This document shows, piece by piece, positions 51,418-59,483 of a stretch of 64,000 nucleotides of DNA; position 1 is the first letter of the stretch, and each line of letters begins with the position of its first letter. A program made the translations under genes and the position numbers. Source of the stretch: Phormidium tenue FACHB-886 (GTDB lineage Bacteria; Cyanobacteriota; Cyanobacteriia; Elainellales; Elainellaceae); contig NZ_JACXWX010000002.1 in the NCBI RefSeq assembly GCF_014764505.1, forward strand, positions 124,001-188,000, in the 5' to 3' direction. The notes beneath the pieces were generated by a model, which made no database searches, had not been told where the DNA came from, and saw nothing but the letters and a program-made list of their open reading frames with translations.

Positions 51418-53688
51418 ATGATTTCAAAAAAAGTTCGACGGCTGTTAGCGGGTGCAATGCTAGGATTCCTATTCACTGCCCTGCCCGTCTCTGCCCAAAC
51501 GTCCAATGCCCCTGCGATCGTCCGCCAAGGCTATGCCCTCCTGAATCGCGGCTGGGTCGATGATGCGATCGACACCTTCCGGCAAGCGCTGCAAGCTTAT
51601 CCGCAGTCGCTGGATGCCAAGTTGGGGCTGGCAATTGCCTATCAAAAAGCCGGACGCGATACAGATGCTTGGCAAGCCTATCAGCAAGTGCTGACTCAAG
51701 CCCCCAGCAATCGCTCCGCCTTGGCTGCCATAGGACAATTGGGCAGCTACCGCCCGGAGTGGCAACAGGGCGGCATTGCCGCGTTAACCACGCTGCTTGA
51801 GCTAACGCCAAACGATGCTGCAGCTAGAGCCCAGAGAGCGCAGCTCTACGCCTATCAAGGCGAGTTTGCAGAGGCGATCGCCGACTACGAAGTTTTGCTG
51901 TCTGCCACGCCTACGCCAGAGACACTGCTGGGCGCAGCACAGGCATATACCTACAGCGGCGACTATCAGCAAGGCGTCGCGTTATTCGATCGCTACCAAG
52001 CCTCTGGCAAACCGATTCCGGACAGCGCCGCCACTGCCTATGCCTTTGCGCTGCAGCAGGTAGGTAACCCAAAAGCGGCAATTCAGTTTCTAGAACCCCG
52101 TCTCAAGCCATCGCTCGATGAAACTTCCATCCAAGTCCGGGCAGCTTTGGCATCTGCCTATGCTGCCGATCGGCAAATTCAGCAGGCAATTTCAACGCTA
52201 GAGCCGCTGCAAGATCGCCCAGAAGCGGTACTGCCGCTTGCCCGCAGCCTTAGCTCGATCGGGCGGCAGGCGCAGGATGAAACTCTTTATGAAGGGGCGG
52301 TGCTGCTGTATCAGCGCGTTTTGCAGCAGACTAGTAATCCGTCTGCCACATTGCTAATCGAAGCAGCAGATGTGCTGAGTGATGCCCCAGAACATCAGGA
52401 CCAGGCGTTGCAGCTCTATGAGCAGGCGCTGGCGCTGCAGGCAGATAACTCCAGCGTGCAGGTGAAGCAGCTGGTGTTGCAGCAGCAGTTGGGGCAAATT
52501 TCTAGAGCGGACTTGCAGCAGCAGCTCAAAACCCTCTTAGGTGGGCTGCCCACCGAAGCCGGAGAACAGCGATCGCTTGCTTTGGCGCTGCTACGAATCG
52601 ACCCGCCCAATCCAGAATTTCTGCCGCTGTTCCAATCTGCCCTGCAAAACGGCGCAGATGTACCCTTTTTCAATTTTCGTATCGCCCAGATTTATCTGCA
52701 GCAAAACGATCTAGCCGCTGCCCGCACAGCAGCTTCTGCTTATGGAGCCACGCCGGTTGGCACACAAGACCCTGCCACCGAATTTTTGCTGGCAGAGATC
52801 GACCGCCTGGAAGGCAACCTGGATGGCAGCGCCCAGCGCTATCAGACGGTGATCGATCGCAGCTTGGGCGATGAAGTGACCAGAGATGCTACGCGTGGAT
52901 TAGCAGGAATTCGGCTGGCGCAAGCACAGCCCGGAGCCGCTCTCCAGCTCTACAAGCAGCTGCTTGCCGCCAATCCCAAAGACGCAGTTAGCCAGCTCGG
53001 AGAAGCTGCAATCTCCTATCAGCTGCAGCAGATTTCTGAAGCAGATGCCACTGCTGTTCTCGATCGCTGGCAGCAAACGCAGCCGCGATCGGCGACCCCA
53101 CCGGAGCTGTTCACGCTCGTCGGCGTTTTGCCTGCCGACACACAGCGTGAAGCAATTTACGATCGCCTTTTAGAAGCTGATCCTCAGAATATTCCTGTGA
53201 ATCTTCGCTGGGTACAGCTCTGGGCAATCCGCGACCCGGACAAAGCAAAAGCAAGAGTAGAACAGCTTTTGGCAAGCGATCGCATTGGCGCTTATTTCGT
53301 ACAGGGTGAGCTAGGGCAAACCTTGGGCGATCTAACATTGGCAGCTCAGTCGTATGAAGCGATTCTGGCGGCACAGCCCAACAATCCCAACGCCCTGTCT
53401 GCTCTCGGTGGTGTTCGCTTCCAGCAAAGACGCTTCAACGATGCCGTTGCCCTTTACAGCCGTGTCTTGGAGCTACGTCCTAACGACCTGGATACCCGCC
53501 GTATCCTGGCAGAGCTGCGTTTGGCTCAAGACCGCCCCTTCACTGCCCTGCAAGAGCTACAGAACTTGCAGCACTCCGACCAATCTTCTGACCAACCTGC
53601 CGACTCAGCTACCAGCGAGCGTGTCCAGCGCTTGCAGGTAGACATCCTTAGACGGCGCGGCTTCCAGCCCTCCTGGGAACGATACTAG
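51418..53688 (+). CDS. TPR-rich periplasmic protein, BcsC N-terminal-like
   Basis: Probable periplasmic guide for the glucan chain. From ATG 51418, after AGGGGGA, it has 756 residues: a signal peptide (RLLAGAMLGFLFTALPVSA, cleavage after VSA) and about fifteen TPR helices (GYALLNRGWVDDAIDTFRQA, AIAYQKAGRDTDAWQAYQQV, ALASAYAADRQIQQAISTLE, AVALYSRVLELRPNDLDTRR). It resembles the TPR half of BcsC, but no C-terminal barrel follows; the protein ends RRRGFQPSWERY. Its upstream neighbour may be the missing barrel. Confidence 0.82.
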   Translation: MISKKVRRLLAGAMLGFLFTALPVSAQTSNAPAIVRQGYALLNRGWVDDAIDTFRQALQAYPQSLDAKLGLAIAYQKAGRDTDAWQAYQQVLTQAPSNRSALAAIGQLGSYRPEWQQGGIAALTTLLELTPNDAAARAQRAQLYAYQGEFAEAIADYEVLLSATPTPETLLGAAQAYTYSGDYQQGVALFDRYQASGKPIPDSAATAYAFALQQVGNPKAAIQFLEPRLKPSLDETSIQVRAALASAYAADRQIQQAISTLEPLQDRPEAVLPLARSLSSIGRQAQDETLYEGAVLLYQRVLQQTSNPSATLLIEAADVLSDAPEHQDQALQLYEQALALQADNSSVQVKQLVLQQQLGQISRADLQQQLKTLLGGLPTEAGEQRSLALALLRIDPPNPEFLPLFQSALQNGADVPFFNFRIAQIYLQQNDLAAARTAASAYGATPVGTQDPATEFLLAEIDRLEGNLDGSAQRYQTVIDRSLGDEVTRDATRGLAGIRLAQAQPGAALQLYKQLLAANPKDAVSQLGEAAISYQLQQISEADATAVLDRWQQTQPRSATPPELFTLVGVLPADTQREAIYDRLLEADPQNIPVNLRWVQLWAIRDPDKAKARVEQLLASDRIGAYFVQGELGQTLGDLTLAAQSYEAILAAQPNNPNALSALGGVRFQQRRFNDAVALYSRVLELRPNDLDTRRILAELRLAQDRPFTALQELQNLQHSDQSSDQPADSATSERVQRLQVDILRRRGFQPSWERY

Positions 53689-53718
53689 CTCTTTCTGCCT
53701 ACCCGTGTTTCTACAGCC

Positions 53719-56142
53719 ATGAAATCCCCCTTTCAGTCCCTCTTGCCGGCAAAATCTCGATCGCGTTCTGTCAAACGGTTCTATGCCATTACCTTTCTGG
53801 TGGTGCTGGCCTGCAGCCTGACGATCGTTTGGAAGATGCCACTGGTGCAGGCACAAACACAGACACAACCTGAAACCATCGAGACGCCCCTGCCCGAAAC
53901 CTCTAACGACAATCCGCCTGCTGAACCTAGCCAGCAACCGCAGAGCGTAGAAGGCACTCAGTCGTTTGCGCTGCCCAATCCTCTACCGGAAACTCCCATG
54001 CTAGCAACCCCAGAGCGGGGGCAATATGTTTTGGAGTTCAACCGCAGTCCTTTGGTGGGCAATCGGCTGCGGCTAGAGAGTATTTATGACGAAGCTCGGC
54101 TGCGGTTTACCCGTCCACGCAACTGGCAACCAGAGTCGGTGAAGGTGCTGCTGCGCTATCGTCATTCTCCAGCGCTGTATGCCAGCCGATCGAATCTGAC
54201 GCTGCTGCTCAATGGCACCAGTATCGGCAGTGTGCCAATGAATCAGCCAGAGGCAAAGGTTGCCAATGTGGTGTTTAACGTGCCGGTTGGCTTGATCGAA
54301 GACTACAACGAATTGACGATTGCCGCGCTGCAAAACAATTCGCCCACCTGTACTCAAGACCCCTACGATCCGTCGCTGTGGACGGAAGTTCTGCCCGATT
54401 CCAAGCTGGTGTTTGACTTCCAGCCGCAGCCGATCGCGATGGACTTCAGCCGCTACCCTTACCCAATTTTTGACACCCTGAGCTTAGAGGCAAACCAGAT
54501 CGCCTATCTACAGCCAGAGGAGATCGATGAAACTTGGATGACTGCTGCCGCTCGCATGCAGGCAGCCTTGGGACGGGTGGCAGTGTATCGGGAAATGGAA
54601 ACTCGATTGGTGGGCGCGATCGATCAGGTAGACCCCAACGAGCGCCTGATCCTGATTGGCACGCCCGAAACACAGCCAGCGCTTGCCTCGCTCAATCTGC
54701 CACTGTCGGTGAAAGGCAATCGGGTGCTGGACGGCGATGGCAACGCTTTTCCGGATGAAGTCGGCGTTTTGATGCTAACTACTGCCGTCGATAGCCGCAC
54801 CCCTGTACTGGTGGCAACGGGCAACAGCGCTGCTGGCGTTGCCAAAGCAGTACAGTTTTTGGTGCAGTCACCCGATCGCCAAATTGGGACAGGCAACGTG
54901 ATCGTGGTCAACGAAGTAGCAGCTCTGCCAGCCCCTCCACCGCGAGAATGGCTGGGCTACCTGCCAACCCAGAACCAATTCAGGCTCAGCGATCTCCGCA
55001 CCTACGACGACAAACCCTACACCGATGTGTCGGTGCGAGGCTCACATTCACCTGCTCTAGAGTTCGATTTTCGGGCACTGCCGGACGATGAGTTTCTGCA
55101 GGGCAGCAGCATGACGCTCAACTACAGCTATGGGGCACAGGTCAATCCACTGACCTCGCTGGTGGAAGTGCAGCTCGATGGAGTGCCTTTGGCGGGTAGC
55201 CGTTTAGCTTCTGTAGATGGAGCCACTCGCCAATCGCTGCGGATTGACCTGCCGCCCGATCAAATCAAGCCGACCTCCAAGATGCAGATCAACTTCCGCC
55301 TCGACCCACGCGAACGACGCTCGTGCAGCCGAGTCACCGATCAGCAGCTCTGGGGCACCATTCACAGCACTACCAACTTTGACCTCAAACGTGAGCAGGT
55401 TGCCCGTCTGCCTGATCTACGGCTGCTGCAAGCGGCTTATCCCTTTGCCGAACCGCAGGATCTGTCGAATACGGCAATCGTTCTGCCCAACAAACCAACC
55501 AGCAAGGATCTACTGCTGATGCTGGAAACTAGCGAACGGCTGGGGCGGCTCAGTCGATCGGATGCGGTGCAGCTCACTGCGGCACCTGCCAACCAGTTTC
55601 CGCCTGACCAGCGTAAAACGCACCACTTGGTTGGGATTGGTACTCAGGTAAACTTCCCATTTCCAGAAGCCTTTAGCGCAGATGGATTGGCGCTGCAAGA
55701 ACTGCTGTCTCGGCAGCGGGGGCAGAGCCAAGTCCAAACGCTTCCCGATTCCGAAGGCGTGATGAAAGAAATGACTTCACCCTGGAATAGCGATCGCGTT
55801 TTGCTTGCCCTGACAGCGCAAACAGAAACAGGACTAGATCAGCTCAAGGCGCTGCTTGAACATGATTCGCTGTTTTACCAAATTGAGAACGACACAGTGC
55901 TAATAAGCGCGAATAAAGAAGACCCTTCACCTTACAATATCCAGGACTACAATTTGGAATTTCTGCAGCAATCCCCGCAACGAGAAGTTTCCAACACAAA
56001 CCGCTTCGATCGCTTCGTGACGATGCTTCGTAGCAACTGGTTCGTGCTAGCTCCTGGCTTAGTGGCTGCTGCGCTCATGCTATATGGCGTCCTGCAGCTC
56101 TATCTCAAGAAGTTTACAGGGCAGGAGCAGGAGCATGGTTAA
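53719..56142 (+). CDS. bcsB: BcsB-like cellulose synthase periplasmic subunit
   Basis: Periplasmic, membrane-anchored partner of BcsA. The 807-residue protein has an N-terminal signal (AITFLVVLACSLTIVWKM), a Pro/Glu-rich stretch, two carbohydrate-binding jelly-roll/flavodoxin-like repeats (LLRYRHSPALYASRSNLTLL, GSSMTLNYSYGAQVNPLTSL) and a C-terminal membrane helix (SNWFVLAPGLVAAALMLYGV) that docks on BcsA. NNSPTCTQDPYDPSLWTEV is the conserved block of BcsB. It is 30 bp downstream of the TPR gene and overlaps bcsA by 8 bp. Confidence 0.9.
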   Translation: MKSPFQSLLPAKSRSRSVKRFYAITFLVVLACSLTIVWKMPLVQAQTQTQPETIETPLPETSNDNPPAEPSQQPQSVEGTQSFALPNPLPETPMLATPERGQYVLEFNRSPLVGNRLRLESIYDEARLRFTRPRNWQPESVKVLLRYRHSPALYASRSNLTLLLNGTSIGSVPMNQPEAKVANVVFNVPVGLIEDYNELTIAALQNNSPTCTQDPYDPSLWTEVLPDSKLVFDFQPQPIAMDFSRYPYPIFDTLSLEANQIAYLQPEEIDETWMTAAARMQAALGRVAVYREMETRLVGAIDQVDPNERLILIGTPETQPALASLNLPLSVKGNRVLDGDGNAFPDEVGVLMLTTAVDSRTPVLVATGNSAAGVAKAVQFLVQSPDRQIGTGNVIVVNEVAALPAPPPREWLGYLPTQNQFRLSDLRTYDDKPYTDVSVRGSHSPALEFDFRALPDDEFLQGSSMTLNYSYGAQVNPLTSLVEVQLDGVPLAGSRLASVDGATRQSLRIDLPPDQIKPTSKMQINFRLDPRERRSCSRVTDQQLWGTIHSTTNFDLKREQVARLPDLRLLQAAYPFAEPQDLSNTAIVLPNKPTSKDLLLMLETSERLGRLSRSDAVQLTAAPANQFPPDQRKTHHLVGIGTQVNFPFPEAFSADGLALQELLSRQRGQSQVQTLPDSEGVMKEMTSPWNSDRVLLALTAQTETGLDQLKALLEHDSLFYQIENDTVLISANKEDPSPYNIQDYNLEFLQQSPQREVSNTNRFDRFVTMLRSNWFVLAPGLVAAALMLYGVLQLYLKKFTGQEQEHG

Positions 56143-58798
56143 TAGAAACAGCGTGAACCCACGCCGCCGCTGGTATTCTCGCAGTCGCACTGCCACCCGC
56201 CTCAGTAACTTTTTGACGGTAACACTGGTAGACAATCTGCCGTTCACGTTTGATCAGATGCTCAAATGGTTGAGCAAATGGCAGCTAATTCTGCTGCTGG
56301 TCTCGCTGATCATGTTCTTCCTGCCGCTGGTCACAATCCGTCCGAATCTGTGGCAGCAGAGTATCATCGGGGCGATCGTGATTGCGATGGGACGTTGGAT
56401 TCTCTATCTCGAGGAACGCAAACCCAACGAAGCACGCGTTAGCCAAAATCTGCATCTGTTGATTATGGCGCTCAGCGCCATGACGACTCTGCGCTATCTT
56501 TACTATCGCGCCAGCTACACGCTCAACTTCGACGAATGGATTGATACTTTCTTTTCACTGCTGCTATTTTTGGCAGAACTCTATGGCGTTCTAACACTGG
56601 TGCTGGCCTATTTCCAAACGCTGAAGCTGACCAATCGCACTCCTATTGATCTGGACACTCTACCGCCTGAGCAGTGGCTCTCGGTCGATGTCTATATTCC
56701 CACTTACAACGAAGAAGTTGAGATCGTCCGCAAAACAGCATTAGGTGCGCTGGCGATCGACTATGCCCCCGGTAAGAAAACAGTTTACGTTCTAGATGAT
56801 GGACGCAAGCTTCCCGAACGGCGGCAGCAGATTCAGCAAATGTGCGAAGAATTAGGATGTGTTCTGCTGACTCGTGATAATAACGATCATGCGAAAGCCG
56901 GAAATATCAACACAGCCCTTCAAAAAACGAATGGCGATCTGGTGTTGATCCTGGACTGTGACCATATTCCAGTCCGGAAATTTCTCAAAGAAACCGTTGG
57001 TTTCTTCCTCAACCAAAACGTATCGTTGGTGCAAACGCCTCACTGGTTCTATAACCCTGACCCATTCGAACGCAACTTATTCACTGAAGGGCGCGTTCCT
57101 GTGGGCAATGAGCTATTTTACAAAGTGCTGCAGCGCGGCAACGATGCCTGGAACGCAGCTTTCTTCTGTGGTTCTGCGGCAGTCGTGCGGCGATCGCATC
57201 TCCTAGAGGTCGGCGGCATCGCTATAGAAACCGTCACCGAAGATTGCCATACCTCGCTGCGGCTGCATTCCAGAGGCTACCGCACCATCTACTACGACAA
57301 AATTATGGTGGCAGGGCTTGCCCCGGAACGCTTTTCGTCCTATGTGGGGCAGCAAGTTCGCTGGGCACGCGGAATGGCGCAAATTCTGCGGCTAGAAAAT
57401 CCGCTGTTCAACCCCAAGCTAAAGCTGCGGCTGTCACAGCGAGTTTGCTATTTCAGCGCCACGCTGCATTTCTTTTTTGGCTTTCCTCGGCTTATGTATG
57501 CGGTCGCCCCAACGATGTTTTTGCTGTTTGGCATTAACCCCGTCAAGGGTTTAGGCGTAGAAACGCTTGCCTATGCGCTGCCTCACATTGTGCTGTCGAT
57601 GCAGACAAACCACATTCCCTATAAGCATGTCCGCTTCTCGTTCTGGAATGAGATCTATGAGTTCGCTATGTCGTTTCAGGCGGGCATTGTCACACTGCTG
57701 GCATTGGCGAATCCAAAACTGGGTAAATTTAATGTCACCGATAAAGGATTAGTAGTTACCGAGCGCAGTTTTGATCTGGAATCGATGCGGTATCTGGTGA
57801 TGCTAGGCGCAATCACTGGTGCTGCGCTGATTGCCGTTCCTTTTTGGCTAATCATCAGCCCTCTAGAGACACAGGCTGTCCTGATTAACGCTCTCTGGAG
57901 TTTGTTTAACTTACTATTAGTTTCTGCTGCCTGCCTCGCTGCTTTTGAACAACCCCAGCTCCGCCGCGCCCATCGTCTGCCGCGCAAGCTCACGGCGATC
58001 GTCCACGGTGATCGAGAAAGCTGGGGAGGTAAGACGATCGACATCAGCGAATCTGGTGCCCAGATCATCATCGAGCAATGGCCCAACATTCCCGATGAAG
58101 TGCGGCTGGAGGTTGTGGGTGATTACGGCGCTCGAGTGCTGCTCGATGCACGAGTAGTGCGGGCAACTGCCACCAATCAGCTGCAAGCGATCTTGTTTGT
58201 TGATTTCATTGAGCCCAGCCGGACGCAGCTAGATGATCTGGCGATTGTCCTCTACTGCGATGTGCGAGAGTGGTACTCGCAGCGCCGCACCGATATTGAC
58301 AAGCCATTTCAGTCGCTGCGCTTCATTGCTACCAGCCTGAAACGGGCCTTCCGTGAGCTGAAGCCTGCCGATGCAGTAAGAATCCGCAAGCAAGTTAGCG
58401 CCACCGCAGAACTGTTTTGGGAGGATTGGGAGGGCGAACACCCTGCCAAAGTAACTGAAATCGGGACACACGATCTCAGCTTGGAGGTTGCAAATCTCTC
58501 AATGCTTCAACTCGGTAAGCTCCAGTATGAGCAACCGATTCTGGCACTGCTGATGAACGTGGGTGATGGTAGAACTGAACAGCACAGCCTGCTCGCTAAA
58601 GTCCAAAGTGTGAGAGTGCTGGGAACTTTGCCAAATGCCAGTGTGGATGCCAGCTTAGAAGGCATGAGTGGCAACTCGCTCGCTACGCTGAACGAAACTA
58701 TGCCCATCCTCCGAGTTGCCCTAGAGCTTAGCTTTCCGCCAGACCTCGATCGCCAACAGCGGACAAAGATCCGTCGAGTGCTAAAGGCCGTGGGCTAA
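56135..58798 (+). CDS. bcsA: BcsA cellulose synthase catalytic subunit with PilZ domain
   Basis: GT2 synthase that makes and extrudes beta-1,4-glucan. From ATG 56135 (after GGAGCAGGAGC, within the last codons of bcsB) it has 887 residues. Active-site motifs: DDGRKLPERR (~220), LDCDHIP (~272), TEDCHTS (~367) and QQVRWARG (~405). Six to eight membrane helices flank the catalytic loop. The C-terminal PilZ domain has RRAHR and DISESG (~609-638), the residues that bind cyclic di-GMP. An extra ~130-residue domain follows PilZ. Activity should therefore depend on c-di-GMP. A terminator follows 42 bp downstream. Confidence 0.95.
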   Translation: MVNRNSVNPRRRWYSRSRTATRLSNFLTVTLVDNLPFTFDQMLKWLSKWQLILLLVSLIMFFLPLVTIRPNLWQQSIIGAIVIAMGRWILYLEERKPNEARVSQNLHLLIMALSAMTTLRYLYYRASYTLNFDEWIDTFFSLLLFLAELYGVLTLVLAYFQTLKLTNRTPIDLDTLPPEQWLSVDVYIPTYNEEVEIVRKTALGALAIDYAPGKKTVYVLDDGRKLPERRQQIQQMCEELGCVLLTRDNNDHAKAGNINTALQKTNGDLVLILDCDHIPVRKFLKETVGFFLNQNVSLVQTPHWFYNPDPFERNLFTEGRVPVGNELFYKVLQRGNDAWNAAFFCGSAAVVRRSHLLEVGGIAIETVTEDCHTSLRLHSRGYRTIYYDKIMVAGLAPERFSSYVGQQVRWARGMAQILRLENPLFNPKLKLRLSQRVCYFSATLHFFFGFPRLMYAVAPTMFLLFGINPVKGLGVETLAYALPHIVLSMQTNHIPYKHVRFSFWNEIYEFAMSFQAGIVTLLALANPKLGKFNVTDKGLVVTERSFDLESMRYLVMLGAITGAALIAVPFWLIISPLETQAVLINALWSLFNLLLVSAACLAAFEQPQLRRAHRLPRKLTAIVHGDRESWGGKTIDISESGAQIIIEQWPNIPDEVRLEVVGDYGARVLLDARVVRATATNQLQAILFVDFIEPSRTQLDDLAIVLYCDVREWYSQRRTDIDKPFQSLRFIATSLKRAFRELKPADAVRIRKQVSATAELFWEDWEGEHPAKVTEIGTHDLSLEVANLSMLQLGKLQYEQPILALLMNVGDGRTEQHSLLAKVQSVRVLGTLPNASVDASLEGMSGNSLATLNETMPILRVALELSFPPDLDRQQRTKIRRVLKAVG

Positions 58799-58839
58799 GT
58801 CAGGCAATGACCTGCCGCTCCCAAAATCCCCTCAATAGC

Positions 58840-58870
58840 AAGGACTGCTGGCGCATCAGCAGTCCTTTTT
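58840..58870 (+). terminator. Terminator of the cellulose operon
   Basis: 11-bp stem AAGGACTGCTG / CAGCAGTCCTT with a 6-nt loop, followed by TTTT, 42 bp after the bcsA stop. Confidence 0.9.
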
Positions 58871-58874
58871 TACA

Positions 58875-58974
58875 TAGCACTACGTGTATACGTTAAGACA
58901 AACCTTTCTGCGCAAAAACCTGCCTAGCACGGTTTCTACATAAAAGAGTTTCAACCTAGACTCGTAGCGCCATA
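58875..58974 (+). repeat. MITE-like palindromic repeat, copy C
   Basis: The most complete copy. Left end ATAGCACTACGTGTATACG, then TTAAGACAAACC, a central palindrome (AACCTGCC...GGTTTCT), then ACATAAAAGAGTTTCAACC and the right end CTCGTAGCGCCATAG. The two ends are an imperfect inverted repeat of about 12 bp (TATAGCGCTACG type). Same orientation as copy A. Confidence 0.78.
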
Positions 58975-59101
58975 GCAACTTCGGCAGGGCTTGTAAGGGC
59001 TAGCTATCACCGAATGCATAGATAAAACCTAATTCTGCTTTGGTAATCAATTGAAGAAACTCTGGGTTGCTTTCTGATGGGTTTACTGTACACTGGCTAT
59101 T

Positions 59102-59131
59102 AGTTCAAGCGTACTAAAGTTCAAGCGTACT
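59102..59131. repeat. 14-bp direct repeat before a small ORF
   Basis: AGTTCAAGCGTACT at 59102-59115 and 59118-59131, exact, separated by AA, ending 11 bp before the ATG of the small ORF. The junction reads GTAC-TAAA-GTTC, which fits the core of the cyanobacterial LexA-type box (GTAC, 4 nt, GTTC). Confidence 0.85.
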
Positions 59132-59142
59132 TCTTCACCGCT

Positions 59143-59301
59143 ATGACCCAACTTCACTTGTTCCCTACCGATTCTAATCACACACTTCTGCAAGAGACCC
59201 GTGAACTCTTCCAGCATCAAGGCTCTACCGAGGAGCTTATTCAGCGGGTTCTCGCCGCTGCCAAAGTGTTAGAGTCGCTCAACGAGAAGCAGCCCCATTA
59301 G
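59143..59301 (+). CDS. Small ORF of 52 residues
   Basis: ATG 59143 opens MTQLHLFPTDSNHTLLQETR and continues to ELFQHQGSTEELIQRVLAAA and KVLESLNEKQPH. It has the amino acid balance of a real protein (amphipathic helices, no rare-residue clusters). It is preceded by the direct repeats at 59102-59131. No family recognised. The stop is TAG at 59299-59301. The ORF is short enough to be missed by size filters. No strong Shine-Dalgarno is seen. Confidence 0.6.
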   Translation: MTQLHLFPTDSNHTLLQETRELFQHQGSTEELIQRVLAAAKVLESLNEKQPH

Positions 59302-59483
59302 GTTGCACAGTTGAATCGTCAGTCTACAGCCTCGCTCTTTCAATCACAATCACAACTTAGCCAAACTTCACAATCACGCTCGATTGGATGCTAGCTGCGA
59401 TCGCTCTATTAAGATGCGATCGCAGTTTTCTTTTCAAGCCTCCTTCCCCTAGGCAGCGCTACCAGGTGCTTATAGCTGAGTTT

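Noticed and set aside
59111-59122. GTAC-TAAA-GTTC as a definite LexA box
   Set aside because: The core fits but flanking positions do not, and the match may come from the repeat junction; kept only as a hypothesis.
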